DNA of 64,000 nt from Warburgia ugandensis (lineage: Eukaryota; Streptophyta; Magnoliopsida; Canellales; Canellaceae). Both the position numbers and the translations under genes were made by a program. Location: the NCBI GenBank assembly GCA_035236585.1, contig CP141126.1:64395414-64459413 (forward strand), read 5' to 3'. Below the pieces are notes generated by a model. It saw only the letters and a program-made list of their open reading frames with translations. It did not search any database and was not told the DNA's origin. Shown in pieces: positions 1 to 10,611 of the stretch (positions are counted from its first letter, which is position 1; each line of letters starts with the position of its first letter).

Positions 1-779
1 TAAAAAGCATCCTTTTATAATTGTTGCATTTTTAGGATTTTGTATTAGTTTATTGCTTTTAATTGTATCTTAGGACATGGTTAATGCTTTAAGGTGATAT
101 ATATGCTAATTGAACTACCATGGAGTGTGAAATTAATTAGTAAGGGCACCCTACCACCATAAGATTAAGGGTGGATTTCATTACCACTCTGTGGCCCACC
201 TAGGATAATCACCTCAAGCACGCTGCCCTACCCTTCCATTCAAATTAAAATCAATCAGAAGAGACCTATAGGGCCATCACATGCTTGTATGACCCTCTTA
301 CTAAGACGCAATTTATTATCACTCCAGTGGCTTTTGAACACTATGGTTATTGGAGGTTGTCTAATAGAGCCTCGCTCTTCTCTCGCCTCCTGTTGACGTT
401 TGTGAGGTCTAAACGCCTCCTTACATGAGGGTTGTATTAACCACCTTACACAGAACCTAACTAGTAAGTAATAATCAAATCTAAAGAAGAGGAGGAACAC
501 TAGATTAGGCTAATTAAAAGCATTGTGCCCACATATATTCAAGAAAATCAATATGTTGCTTATTAGCCTCAAGGATTATATTGTGCCCTTTGTTTGTGCA
601 TCTTTCTAGGAAGTTTGGTTGCATCATGTAGGTTAGTTTTTATCTTAAAAAGAAAAAAGACAAAAGAAAAAAAGAAAATCCTATTAAGAAGGGGATAGAT
701 TTCACAGATTAGATGCATAGATTGATTGGCTAGATCTTATGGAAAGTCAATTGCTTAGGCTAATAACTTCTAGGCAAGT
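1..779. other. Unassigned sequence, probably retroelement interior
   Basis: No coding frame, RNA gene or terminal repeat was recognised here. It lies directly upstream of a decayed gag-like frame that ends in Athila/Tat-type 3' motifs, so it is probably the interior of that same element. This is inferred from position only. Confidence 0.4.
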
Positions 780-2283
780 TGCAACACAACCTCAATACCA
801 TAATGACTATACATATTCTGAGCATCCCTATTCCACTCCTTCCTAGCCCCCATCAAGCTCCACATACAATGAATACTATCAGGAGCCAGTGGATGCACCT
901 AATGCATTCACATACCCTAACAATTTTTATTCTAAGACAAATTATTAAGACTCTAATGGATGGACTAGGCATCATAAACAACCATGGTCTTAAGATCACC
1001 AATATCACAAAGAACCACAATGGTCTAACCCTGGTCAACACTACCATGATGATTCAGAATATCAGGGTCAACCATCACGTGTTCAGCTTGCTTAGTCCTT
1101 TTTTAGTACCCCAATGCCACAGCAATACCAAACCTATGGGTCATTTCCTCTACGGGAAGAACCACTATTAGAAGAAAATATACAGCATATGTGTGAAATA
1201 ATAAAAGGCATGGTTGCTAGGAATATAGAATTAAAACAAATGATGGAAGATTTCACTGAGGAAATAAAACGAGGGAGGGAGGAATTTGAGGAGACACTTA
1301 AACAAATTAGGGACAAGGAAAAGTCATTTATTCTTGACACATGGATGGAAATTTCCTATGATCCTTATGAACCACAAAGTCTATAACCATCCTTAGAAAT
1401 CTCCAACTTAGATATACTTGAGCCATGTCCTGATTTTGATAATGAAGAGACTTCCATTGATGAAGAGAATAAAGCTTTAGAAAAAATCTAACCCTAATCT
1501 TTTAGATGTGTGTCCCACCTATTTTTATGATTTGGTGAAGACACATCTATTGAGGAGATGCATGATTTGTTGGATATTGTGCCTCTGATGGACACTTCTC
1601 AGTGGTAAGCTGGAGTATATCTTCCTATAAAGCATGAAATTCAAATTGTGCCTTTCAATGTAGAAGATGTACCTAATGGGGACCTAGCATCCTTATTTGA
1701 ACAAACATCAAATGGTAATATAGACATGATTGATACTGTACCTGTGCTTATTAAATAAGAAGAAGCAGAGTCAGTTGATATGCATCAACCTACTCTAGGG
1801 TACAAATCAGAAGATAACCATAGTTTGAGACAAACCTTTTCACCGCCTTTAGTACTACAAGAACAACCTATTAGAGAAGGGTAAAGTCAGGTTATTACTC
1901 TAGTTCAGGACAATGATAGGGACATGGAGGAAAAAGATAAACTGAATAGAATGGTCATTATTATCCCTCAATTTGGTCAAGACAAGGACTGTTTGTCACC
2001 ATATGGTCCAAGGAAATACACAATAGTTCGTGCAGTCATTGTGTTACCCTCACCTCAATTTTTGAGGAGGAACAATTATATTGACTACTGTGAAATAATA
2101 AAGATGGGGGATCAACAATATGGTCCCATTACCTTCACAATTGCGATGATCTACTGTATTATATTCATATCACCACCTAAAATTTCAAGGTGGAGGCAAA
2201 ATATAGATTACCATGAAATTCTGACGTGGCGTGAGAAATCTCGCCAATTCATCTTAGGGTTAGGATTAGGACACATAAGCTAA
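780..2283 (+). pseudogene. Decayed gag-like polyprotein of an Athila/Tat-like gypsy element
   Basis: One forward reading frame runs through about 1.5 kb with a handful of stops, including ones near 1384 and 1489. It starts with a proline-, tyrosine- and glutamine-rich stretch (780-1180). A charged, coiled-coil-like segment follows at about 1180-1340, with many E and K residues. The remainder is acidic. This composition resembles the C-terminal part of gag in Athila/Tat elements, but I see no zinc knuckle, protease, reverse transcriptase or integrase. The frame ends just before the conserved 3' motifs at 2331-2456. An element with gag-like coding and nothing else would be non-autonomous. Assignment to gag is inferred from position and composition; an unrelated extra ORF of such an element is the alternative. 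Confidence 0.5.
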
Positions 2284-2330
2284 CCCAGTTCGCTCTAGGT
2301 TTAGAAAGTTAGGTTAGGTCATGTCTAGCT

Positions 2331-2456
2331 CAAGACGTTAAACTTAGTGCTTATTAGGAGGCAACCGAAGGGTTTAGAGTCTACATCACTCAACTTTCAT
2401 TCAATGTTTTCAAACATTAGGGACAATGTTTCATTTAGGTTAGGGGGTGTAGATGC
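2331..2456 (+). other. Athila/Tat-type conserved segment after the last ORF
   Basis: The phrases AAGACGTTAAACTTAGTGC and TTAGGAGGCAACC at 2333-2366, followed by a GGGACAATGTTTCATTTAGG-like phrase and TTAGGGGGTGTAGATG at 2418-2455, match from memory the strongly conserved block that follows the coding region in many plant Athila/Tat elements. It fixes the element orientation as plus and places the 3' LTR to the right. Confidence 0.65.
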
Positions 2457-4006
2457 ACATAGAGAGTTTGAATTTTCTTGAGTTAAAAAAAAAAATTTGA
2501 AAAAAAAAAAAGAAGATTTTTTAAAGTAGAGTTCCCTTACTGTGATGAGAACTAGATGTTCAGAATTTAGTAAATATACTGTTTTCACCTCTTTATGGGA
2601 ATGCATATGATTAGTTTTGCATGTCATTCATGTGTTGAAGCATTTTATGAAAGTTTATTATTGGAAACCAATTACACACAGTACATAATCAAGACTAATA
2701 TAGAGGTATGCCTTAGAGACTCTAAGGAAAACCAGTGGAGACCTATAACCTTGTGAGAGTTTGAGACTATCTTCTTTAAGACAGTTACAAGTAATTCCAT
2801 GAATTCTTCAGCGTACAAACATTAGTGTGATGTTGTTATCCTTGTTTTGGTTAAGCATCAAGAATAAATAGGAGTAATAGCTTTAATTCCAGGAATTTAT
2901 TGAATCTGATAGACTTTAGGAAACCTAGGAAATGATATAGGCCATCCTTGCTCAGTCCAGAGACATAAAGCCTATCTAATATAGTATACCACTAGTTAGC
3001 CTTTTGAGCTTGTTATTAAGCCTTTTCTTTCCTAACCCAAACTAACCCAGTAAAATAAACAACCACTACCCATCTTCAAAATGAGTAGAGTAGAAAAAAT
3101 TCAAAAATAGGACAAAAATTCAAAGAAGTTAGAAAATATTAGCTGTCTTTCTTCCAAAACAAAAAAGGAAATATTGAAAAAAAGAATGAATGAAAAAGAA
3201 AGACCAAAATCTGAAAGAGAAATTCACTTCAAGAACAAACCTAAATGCAAAGTTGTCCAGCAAATATTCATTGAAGACATCTACTCAATTTTGAACCTTT
3301 GAAATCTTTATACCTTTCTTTTCTAAACCTATCCTAAGCCTACATTTCATCCTAGCTAAAGACCTATTGATTTTAGGTGGACATAGCCTTAGAGAGGAGA
3401 TAAAAAAAAAGAATTAAGGTAAAAGACCCCTAATATTCTTGGTGATAACACCCACTCTTAGGGATCACTTTCCTTTGTCGCATGCGCATTTAAAAGAATT
3501 ATGTGAACCATCAGCTTGTTGGATTTGATCACATAATGAGAGAAATATGTTTAAACCCCTTATCTGAGAGTTTTATTTCTGAGTGTATACTTGTGAGGAT
3601 TTGAGGTCAAGGCAAATTTCCAGTGGAATGTAAGCATATCCAATTAGAAGTCAAGATTTATGTGGTTGTACACACATATGCACTCTAAGAAATAGCTTAA
3701 ATAAGATGTCTTTAATATGTGGATGGTGTGTAAAATTGTTAAATCCTCTTCATTAAGTTATGAAAAATTAGTAACGTTCCTAGTGAATGAGGATTCTCTG
3801 AGATAAAATAGGGGACTCGACCTTACTGAATTTTGTTGCTATATTGACTACAAATCCTCACTAGGCCTAACTCATCCACTAGGGGTAACCTAGTGGTTCA
3901 ATGGCCTGTTGCATGTGCTAAATGCAATCATGAGTACCTATGAAAGTGGCACCTTGTACCAGTTTTGTGTAAAATAGTTGTCTGCATGTTTTGCTCAATA
4001 CTAGCA
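2457..4006 (+). other. Long non-coding stretch before the 3' LTR
   Basis: AT-rich sequence with A-runs at about 2487-2515 and 3175-3190. No open frame or recognisable domain was found. A long non-coding spacer between the last ORF and the 3' LTR is usual for Athila/Tat elements, and that is the reading given here. Confidence 0.5.
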
Positions 4007-4034
4007 AAATGCTGGTTGGGGGGGGGGGGTTAAG
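4007..4034 (+). other. Probable polypurine tract (12-G run)
   Basis: GCTGGTT is followed by twelve consecutive G residues at 4018-4029. It lies where an LTR element needs its plus-strand primer, just before a sequence that reads as an LTR start (TGTCTAATTTTGGC at about 4035). The exact LTR start is not fixed because the other LTR lies outside the window. Confidence 0.5.
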
Positions 4035-5962
4035 TGTCTAATTTTGGCTAAAAAACCCTTAATTTAGCATTCAATTAGATCATCTAATCGTTCAAATTTG
4101 CAAAATTTAGCTTGATTTTAAATTTAGCTCAAATTAACCATCCAAACTTTAATTTTTCAAAATCAATGGTCAAATGATCATTAAAGCTCATTAGATGATT
4201 AATGTGTAGTTCATATGATTCTAATTTAGTCTTTTATTTTGTAGATCAAATAAAGGAGGTTTGGATGGCTTAGATCTATGTTTAACAGTGCAGATCAAGT
4301 GAAGATCAATAAGGCAAGCGTCCTAAAAGGAAGTGGAGTCCTAAAAGGAAGAAGAGTCCTAAATGGAAAGAAGAGGAGTTTCTTAATAGGAATCTACCTC
4401 TTTAAGGAAAGAGTTAGGGGAAGAGTAGGAAAGGAAACAGGTTATAAAGAGGGGAGCTGTAGGGGAGTGGGGAGTTTTTTTAGAGTTGTTTACTTCTACA
4501 TTCCTCTTCTTGGTTGTTTTGGAGTTTTCCTTTTCACGAATCTATTTTTCACGTTAACAGCTTTCCCCTCTCTTAATCCTTTTTTTTTTACATCAACCAC
4601 ATCCTCCATCACACCCAGCCTCCACTGCCTACATCGCACAACCCACCTTTCTGCTTTCTCTTTGCTTCACTGATCACCCTACGTTCCACTGCACTAAATC
4701 CTCAACCCAAGTTCCACCAGTCCACGTTCACACCCCAGAACACTTATCTTCCTCCAACCATTGTTGCACAAATTTTTTTTCTCCAATCTCCATCTTTTTC
4801 GTTCTTCTTTTTCCCAGGCTTCTTTGCTCCATACATCAACAACGCCTCCACCTTGCCTATTCCAAGCACTACCTCAGCCCTACCTTCATCGCATCATCTG
4901 TTCTAGATGATGCCCAGAAAAAGCGTTGTCTCCCTCTTTCCTCCACCTTGTTCTCCAACCTCCATTGCACATCTTACTAGTACCAGCCCCTGCCTCCATC
5001 AATCCAGACTAGAACCAGATGAGGCTTAGAAAAGGCGCCATTTTTTTTTATGGGACGAGGAACCACTGGCTAGGAGTTACCTCATCACCAGATGCACCTT
5101 TCCAACGGGCAGGCACGAACCCAGAACAAGAACACACACTAGACGAGTTCCCAGGCTAGCATCGTCAATCTCTGCCTGGCCATCCCCATCTTCTCTGGCC
5201 ATTTCTCTTTTACAGGAGTTTTAAGAAACTTTTGGGCAAAATTCCAAAATTGCCCTTGACAGATTATTTTAAATTACATTTAATGTCCTGTACTATTCTT
5301 ATCCGTGTTTTATGTTATTTCCATTCTGGTAATCCATGTTCTGTGCTATTCTGTTACTATATAATTCAATTAACAGTTTTGGTTTAACGACGGATAATCT
5401 TTAATTTCTTATCTATTTTACTTCAGAAATTCAATTAAATTTTACAGCATGTTCTTAGGATAGATTCTAGTTTAATTGTTATTCCTGATCTTCAATTTGT
5501 ATTTTGAAAATAGATCTAAGGTAGTAATCATTAAATTTCTTAATTTGATTAGATCTCTAACAAGTTGATGAATTTGACAAATACATCCATCAGATCATTA
5601 ATCCAGGAAATTTTGAATATATTGATGGAGACTGATCAAGATTTTTCATACCAAAGTGAGGAAATTGGACAATACTTAAGCTAAGAAATTCGATTTTTCT
5701 TATTTTTTTTTTTGGTTTTACTTTTAATTAAGGTTTTATAGTTTCTTTTTCTATTCTTCCTAGAATTAGACTTCTGAAATTTCATTGGTAAAATAAAGAT
5801 GAAGTCTGAATTTTTCTGTTAATTTTTGTCAATTAAATTAAATTTTAAATAATTAAATTTTATTAAAAACTCTAAAAATTTTAAAGCAAGTCCCTGTGGG
5901 ATTGACTCCTACTTGCATTAACTATACCACAATAGCCCGTGCACTTGCAAAAAACAACAACA
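4035..5962 (+). mobile_element. Athila/Tat-like 3' LTR (~1.9 kb)
   Basis: This stretch has the architecture of a plant Tat/Athila LTR: an A/T-rich U3, a TATA box at 4443, a pyrimidine-rich region at 4560-4900, and a U5-like end. The end contains GTCCCTGTGGGATTGACTCC followed by GTGCACTTGCA at 5940-5949. The same U5 pattern recurs at 8375, 24800, 31065 and, inverted, at 59840. The LTR ends directly against a LINE interrupted within its reverse transcriptase, which suggests that the element landed in the LINE. The second LTR would lie left of the window, so no target-site duplication can be checked. Boundaries are approximate. Confidence 0.6.
4443..4449 (+). promoter_or_regulatory. LTR TATA box
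   Basis: TATAAAG in the context GGTTATAAAGAGGGGAGC, about 410 bp into the LTR and followed by a pyrimidine-rich leader, as expected for a retrotransposon core promoter. Confidence 0.55.
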
Positions 5963-6400
5963 TGGAGGTCTTTCCTCCTCTCTCTATATTTTTTCTATCA
6001 ATTGTCTTGGTAAGAAAAGAGCTTCCATGGTAGACCTCTTAGGCATGAAACCAAACTAGTTCTCCAATACACTTGCTCATGTCATAGCTTCTTCTCAATC
6101 ACTCTTTCAAAAAGTTGCATAGTATGGCTCATAAGTGTGATCCCCCAATAATTAGGCCAGCTTATTATGTCTCCTTTATTCTTATAAATTGGTACAATGG
6201 AGCTTTTCCTCCATTCGTCTGACATTTTCTTTGATTTTATAATCTTATTAAACAGCTTGGTCAACCAAACGACTCCAATATCTCCCATATGCTTCCAAAC
6301 CTTTATTAGTATACCATCAAGCCTCAAGGCCTTTCTTGATTTCATCTTTTTCAAGGCCTTTTTCACTTTAGGTATTCTAATCCTAAGTTCATATCTATAA
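5963..6400 (-). pseudogene. LINE reverse transcriptase, N-terminal fragment
   Basis: The minus strand reads KMKSRKALRLDGILIKVWKH, then WLTKLFNKII, MSDEWRKSSIVPIYKNKGD and LMSHTMQLFERVIEKKL. These correspond to the RTE-clade blocks before the catalytic palm: 'K..GPDGIP.E', 'P.EWR.S..VPI.KNKGD' and 'LMSHTMK.WERVIE'. After a frameshift, a FGFMPKRSTMEALFL-like stretch follows at about 6055-6010. The active-site YADD block is absent because the sequence stops first. Strong match to plant RTE LINEs; certainly non-functional. Confidence 0.85.
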
Positions 6401-6740
6401 TGTTCAATGTTATTTAGGTTTATAGTATTTTCAATCCTTATATTATCATAGCCATTGTCATTTAATAAACTTTGAAAGTAAGTTTCCCACCTTTGTTTGA
6501 TCTTGTCATCTTTGACTAGTATCCTATGATCATCACTTCTAATGCACCTAACATGATCTAAGTCCTTACCCTTCTATTCTCTTATTTTTGCAACTTTAAG
6601 CACATCTTTCTCACCTTCTCTTATTGCTAATCTATTATTGAGGTCATCATATGCATTAAGTTTGGTCTCACTTACTATTCTCTTAGCAACCTTTCTAGCA
6701 TTCTTATACTCTTCATATTTTTCATTATTCTTAGTCTTCG

Positions 6741-6983
6741 TCATGCTTTAAAACACACCTGTTTTTCTTTAATAACTTTTTGCATTGTTTTGCTCCACCA
6801 CCATGTTTCCTTTACTAATTTCCTTTTACCTTTAGATACTCCTAAGACATCTTTTGCCACTTTATTAATGGACTCAGCCATATTAGTCCACATGGTGTTT
6901 ACTTTTGTTTCATAGTTCCAATTTCCTTCTACCATCAACTTATTGTGAATGAGGTTAATATCTCTCCTTTTAATTTCCACCAC
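6741..6983 (-). pseudogene. LINE linker between endonuclease and reverse transcriptase
   Basis: An 80-residue minus-strand frame holds W..M......AKDVLG.SKG and KETWWWSKTMQKVIKEKQ. This is the WWW-containing linker characteristic of plant RTE LINEs ('K.TWWW...VQ..IK.K...FK'). It lies in the correct order between the endonuclease and reverse transcriptase pieces. Confidence 0.75.
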
Positions 6984-7086
6984 TCAGTTTTGTGATACCT
7001 ATTAAGTTCATTTCCCTTCTTCCATCTTTTAATATAGATATCCATAACCATTAACCTATGTTGTAAGGTTAAACTCTCACCAAGTA

Positions 7087-7760
7087 TCACCTAACAATCC
7101 TTATACATTGATCTTTCAGTATTCCTACATAGAAAAAAGTCTTTTTGTCTTTTTTGAATTCCACTTTAAAGGTTATTATGTGTTCATCCCTCTTCTTAAA
7201 GAATGTATTTGAAATGGTTAGGTTATATGGAAAAGCAAAATCAAGGATAGTTTCCCCCATCTCATTTTGTTTTCCTATACCATGCCCTCCATGTATCCTA
7301 TCGTATCTTTCCTTTTCTTTTCCTACATGACCATTTAATTCTACTCTTATAAATATTCCCTCAATGTTAAGAATTTCTTGCATGACTCCCCCATATCTTC
7401 CCAAAAACTATCTCTTAATTATATCTTCTAACCCTACTTGTGGTGTGTATGCACTTATAACATTTATGATTTGCTCTCCTAGAACAAGTATTATTATTAT
7501 AATTCTATCACTGATTCTTTTAACGTCCACAAATTTATCCTTTAATTATTTATCCATTATTATTCCTATGCCATTTCTATTATTATCCTTTCCTATGTAC
7601 AAGAGTTTATACCAATCAATTTCTCTAGTTTTAGTACCTTTCCATTTGGTTTCTTAGATACAAGTGATGTTGACTCTCCTATGTTTCATTGTATCTACTA
7701 ACTTCAAACTCTTATATATCAATGTCCCTATATTCCTTGTAGCGATACGAATCTTATGCT
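7087..7760 (-). pseudogene. LINE AP-type endonuclease, broken
   Basis: From about 7760 the minus strand reads RNIGTL, then VNITCIQETKWKG and WYKLLYIGKDNNRNGIGII. After breaks it continues with GVMQEILNIEGIFIRVELNG, HVGKEKERYDRIHGGHGIG and ETILDFAFPYNL, then TFFKKRDEHIITFK. These match the exonuclease/endonuclease/phosphatase fold of RTE LINEs: the QETKW block and the D/E-NGHVG block are visible. Here the usual 'GDLNGHVG' reads VELNGHVG. In an intact element this enzyme nicks the chromosomal target. Frameshifts separate the blocks. Confidence 0.8.
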
Positions 7761-7841
7761 CCTGAGATATCTTATTTACCCACGCACTTCTTAATCTCCA
7801 TGGCATGAACCCATGCCCACTTTTCACTGCACATAGTTTCT

Positions 7842-8020
7842 AATGTAGTGTGTCACTTCCGAGGAAAAGCTCTACTAGCCCTTTTCCATTTTTTGCTACA
7901 CCTAGGATTCGATGTAGTGCATTGCTTCTTGAGGAATGCCTTAGCAACCCTTTCCGATTTTTCAATGCACCCGCTATCTGATGTAGTGTGTTGCTTATGG
8001 GGCATGCCCTAGCTTGAGGG
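7842..8020 (-). repeat. 69-bp tandem repeats in LINE 5' UTR
   Basis: Two units of exactly 69 bp (7842-7910 and 7911-7979) and a partial third (from 7980) each begin, on the plus strand, with (A/G)ATGTAGTG followed by TGTCACTTCC, CATTGCTTCTT or TGTTGCTTATG. They lie directly upstream of the endonuclease, where LINE promoters and 5' UTR monomers are found. Confidence 0.7.
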
Positions 8021-8029
8021 AATGTTAGT

Positions 8030-8475
8030 TTTCAATTCATGTCATGTTAGGTTTGCAATATTTTAAGAAGCTAGAGACGATTGATATTTCTTACTTAAGA
8101 ACTAATGTACAAATGCTTATTCATTTGCAAGTCAGAAAGAAATAAAAAAAATCATTTCAACTTCTTCCTTGCCCACTGGCACTTGACCCAAGACCCTCAT
8201 CCTTTTTCATCTAAGCTTAGGATAAGCATCAAAAGAGTTTAAAAAGTTTACTTAATTGTAGTTTCTAATTCCATGCATGTTTCCATTTCCATGTTATTTA
8301 TATTCCTACTTTAATTAAATCTAATCTCGCTTTGGCTAGAATTGGTAATTTAAACAAGATCCAATTACATAAAAAATTTGTTAGATTCCTCATGGAATCA
8401 ACCTCAATAGCATACATTTACTACATTAATTCATGCACTCGTGAGTAATATTTCAAGTTACACCAGCTCCCAACA
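8030..8475 (+). mobile_element. LTR-X family, right-end fragment
   Basis: This segment matches 24640-24875 by eye, including AATTCCATGCATGTTT, AAGATCCAATTACATAA-like sequence and the U5 pattern GATTCCTCATGGAATCAACC followed by CATGCACTCGTGAGTAAT. It is therefore the end of a Tat-like LTR (called LTR-X here). Its left part is missing where the LINE begins. Confidence 0.55.
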
Positions 8476-9600
8476 CAATTTTTTATATATTCAATTCTAA
8501 GGTCAATTGTAAGAGTTCTACTAGATTGAGATCATAGGCCAAATTACTAGGGAGATATGGTCCCTAAACTTTTGATGGTGTTTGACAATTTGAACTTAGA
8601 GTTTCCAAGTCTTTATTTTAGTGTCATGGACTGGGGCTAATGTAATATTACTTGGACTTTTCATGCTCATAGAGGATCCCATCTATGCAGCCTCCCATTT
8701 TCAGTATATATGAGCTCACCTTAGAGGGCTACCAGGAGATTGTACTCGCTGAGCCCTGCCTCGAGGATCCTTGTGAGTCCTTCCTAAGGGTTAGCTGTTG
8801 GTGAGTTTTCACAACTTTTAATTTTGACTTTTGTATCTTTACTTAATTCTAAATTTTAGTTATTCTAGTGTTCGAAATTTCCAAATAAGAATGTGGAACA
8901 CTAGAGTGATTGGACACTACTCACAGGTAACATATCATGAAGCTCACCATTCAGGTTTGTCTCTATTCTCTCTCTTTTGGTTTCTTTCTATTAGTTGGGA
9001 CTTAATTTCCAAGTTTTGTGACACTGCAAATTTCCATGATGGTGTATTACTCATGAGACGTGGGATTCATAACTGTAGGAAATGATGATAAGGGCAGCTA
9101 TAATAGTCAAAGTTTGCAAGGGATTGATTCGTGATCAACTAGTATTTATGCGGCCCTCAAATCCAGCCTTAGGAATAGCCTCAACCTTACCTATTAGTAG
9201 GAGTTTCTCGAGAAGAATGTGGAGGTTGTGAAGGACATTCAGGATGAGGAGGAGATCCCCCACAAAGGAGAGGATGTCTAGTTGATGCTATAGAGAACTT
9301 GAATCAGATGCAGATGGTCAGTAGAGATTAAGAGAGAAATGTACATTTTATTTATTTTTATTTGGTAAACTTAGTTTTAATTTATTCAAAGGATGGAAAG
9401 CATTTTATTTGGTAAAACTATGATATATTTATTTTTATAAAATATGGGAAATTTTTGGAAAATATTCATGAAAATTTCTTTATTTATTATGTTTGCTTTT
9501 CACAAATATTTATTTAAGAATATTTAAGAAACTAACAATCAATAGGGGACATTACTACATGTATTAAGAGTTGACATCATAAATTGTGCCCAAAATAACC
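8476..9600. other. Unassigned, probably retroelement interior
   Basis: No open frame or domain is recognisable. The segment lies between an LTR-X end and the start of another LTR-X copy. It could be the much reduced interior of one LTR-X element, but no primer site or polypurine tract was seen. Confidence 0.35.
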
Positions 9601-10611
9601 AAAAAAGATCCCAAAGATTGAGTCAGAAATGTAATATGGAGAGGTGGCCAGGTACTTTTCAATGCAAGCCACTTGGACTTTGTGATACGTGTTCAATTTT
9701 TTATAAAAAAAAGTACCTAATTTGTAACTCATGTGCTATAAAATATAGTGTCAGTTCTAGGGTTATTTCAAAATTTCATAACACATGCAATTCTAAGCTA
9801 TTGATTCAAAAGTTTGATATTTTGCAGGCTAAGGAGCTAATCCAAAGTAGATATGTGAATAATCATAATTTTTTAGGATTTAGTTATGGATTTTCATCTT
9901 TGGTAGGTGTTGAGAAGATGATCCAACGGTCAAGATCAATTAAGAGAATATTTAAAGATCAAGATAAAGAGAGAAAGGCCCAAAAACCTAAATTTTATAA
10001 TTTTAAAGCTAAAACCAAGATTGATGGTCATCTTACTACAAGTATGAAGGCAATGGGAAGCATCAAAGGTGACTAAAATGGTCCATGAAAATTCCATCAC
10101 ATTTGTATGAGAATTGGAGCCATCATGAGGTTTTCTAATCTAACAAGGAAAGCTAAGTTAGATATGCAAGCCATTCAAGCCTTGAAGCCAAAGGAGTTAG
10201 GCACTCAAGCCAAGCCAAATGAGCGATCAAGCCAACTTAGCCAATATCACATGGAATCCCACAATTGGATTATTTTTTTGAAGTGATAATTAGTAAGGAG
10301 TAGATGAGATTTATCACATGGTAAGATAGCCATCCCTTATCCTCTTCCCAACTTCATCTTTCCATATCCCTCTCTATCTACATCCCTCTCTTTAAGGGAA
10401 AAAACATGGGAACAATGGGGGAGGCACCTCCTTGAAAAGTGGTGACTCCCACCTTACTAAATTCCTGAAAAGTCTGTGCTTCCCACATTACCTCCTTCCA
10501 CTCACCTTCCTAGCACTTTCTTTCCTACTTCTACCATCTTAAGTCTCCTACCTTATCTTTATACTCATCCTCTCGATCTTATCTCTTAGGATTATAATTC
10601 TAGCAAACCTA
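9600..10611 (+). mobile_element. LTR-X copy, segment 1 (before the F1 insertion)
   Basis: The stretch is homologous by eye to 31780-33000: TTTGATATTTTGCAGGC, a run of 'AAGATCAA' phrases, TCAAAGGTGACTAAAATGG at about 10062, and a pyrimidine-rich zone with a GGTGACTCCCACCTTA-like phrase. It ends at CAAACCTA, exactly where the F1 element begins. The same LTR resumes with ACCTAAAAAGC at 20747. The left boundary is uncertain. Confidence 0.55.

Larger units (their letters stand above)
5963..8020 (-). mobile_element. RTE-type LINE, broken, truncated at its 3' side
   Basis: Read on the minus strand, the order is a repeat-containing 5' UTR (8020-7842), an endonuclease (about 7760-7090), a linker (about 6985-6740) and the N-terminal part of reverse transcriptase (about 6400-5963). 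This is the gene order of plant RTE LINEs. Frameshifts and stops break every domain. The frame is cut at about 5963, just where family members run into the first catalytic block of reverse transcriptase. LINEs normally lose their 5' end, so a missing 3' part with a retained 5' UTR points to disruption by the neighbouring LTR element. Confidence 0.8.

Noticed and set aside
4278..4673. 131-codon frame after position 4278
   Set aside because: It spans the TATA box of an LTR and has no recognisable domain; most likely chance.
9618..10076. 152-codon open frame with several cysteines (CDTC, CNSC)
   Set aside because: It lies across the start of an LTR-X copy, and the homologous stretch at 31780-32060 is not open in the same frame. 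The cysteine spacing does not fit a known finger.
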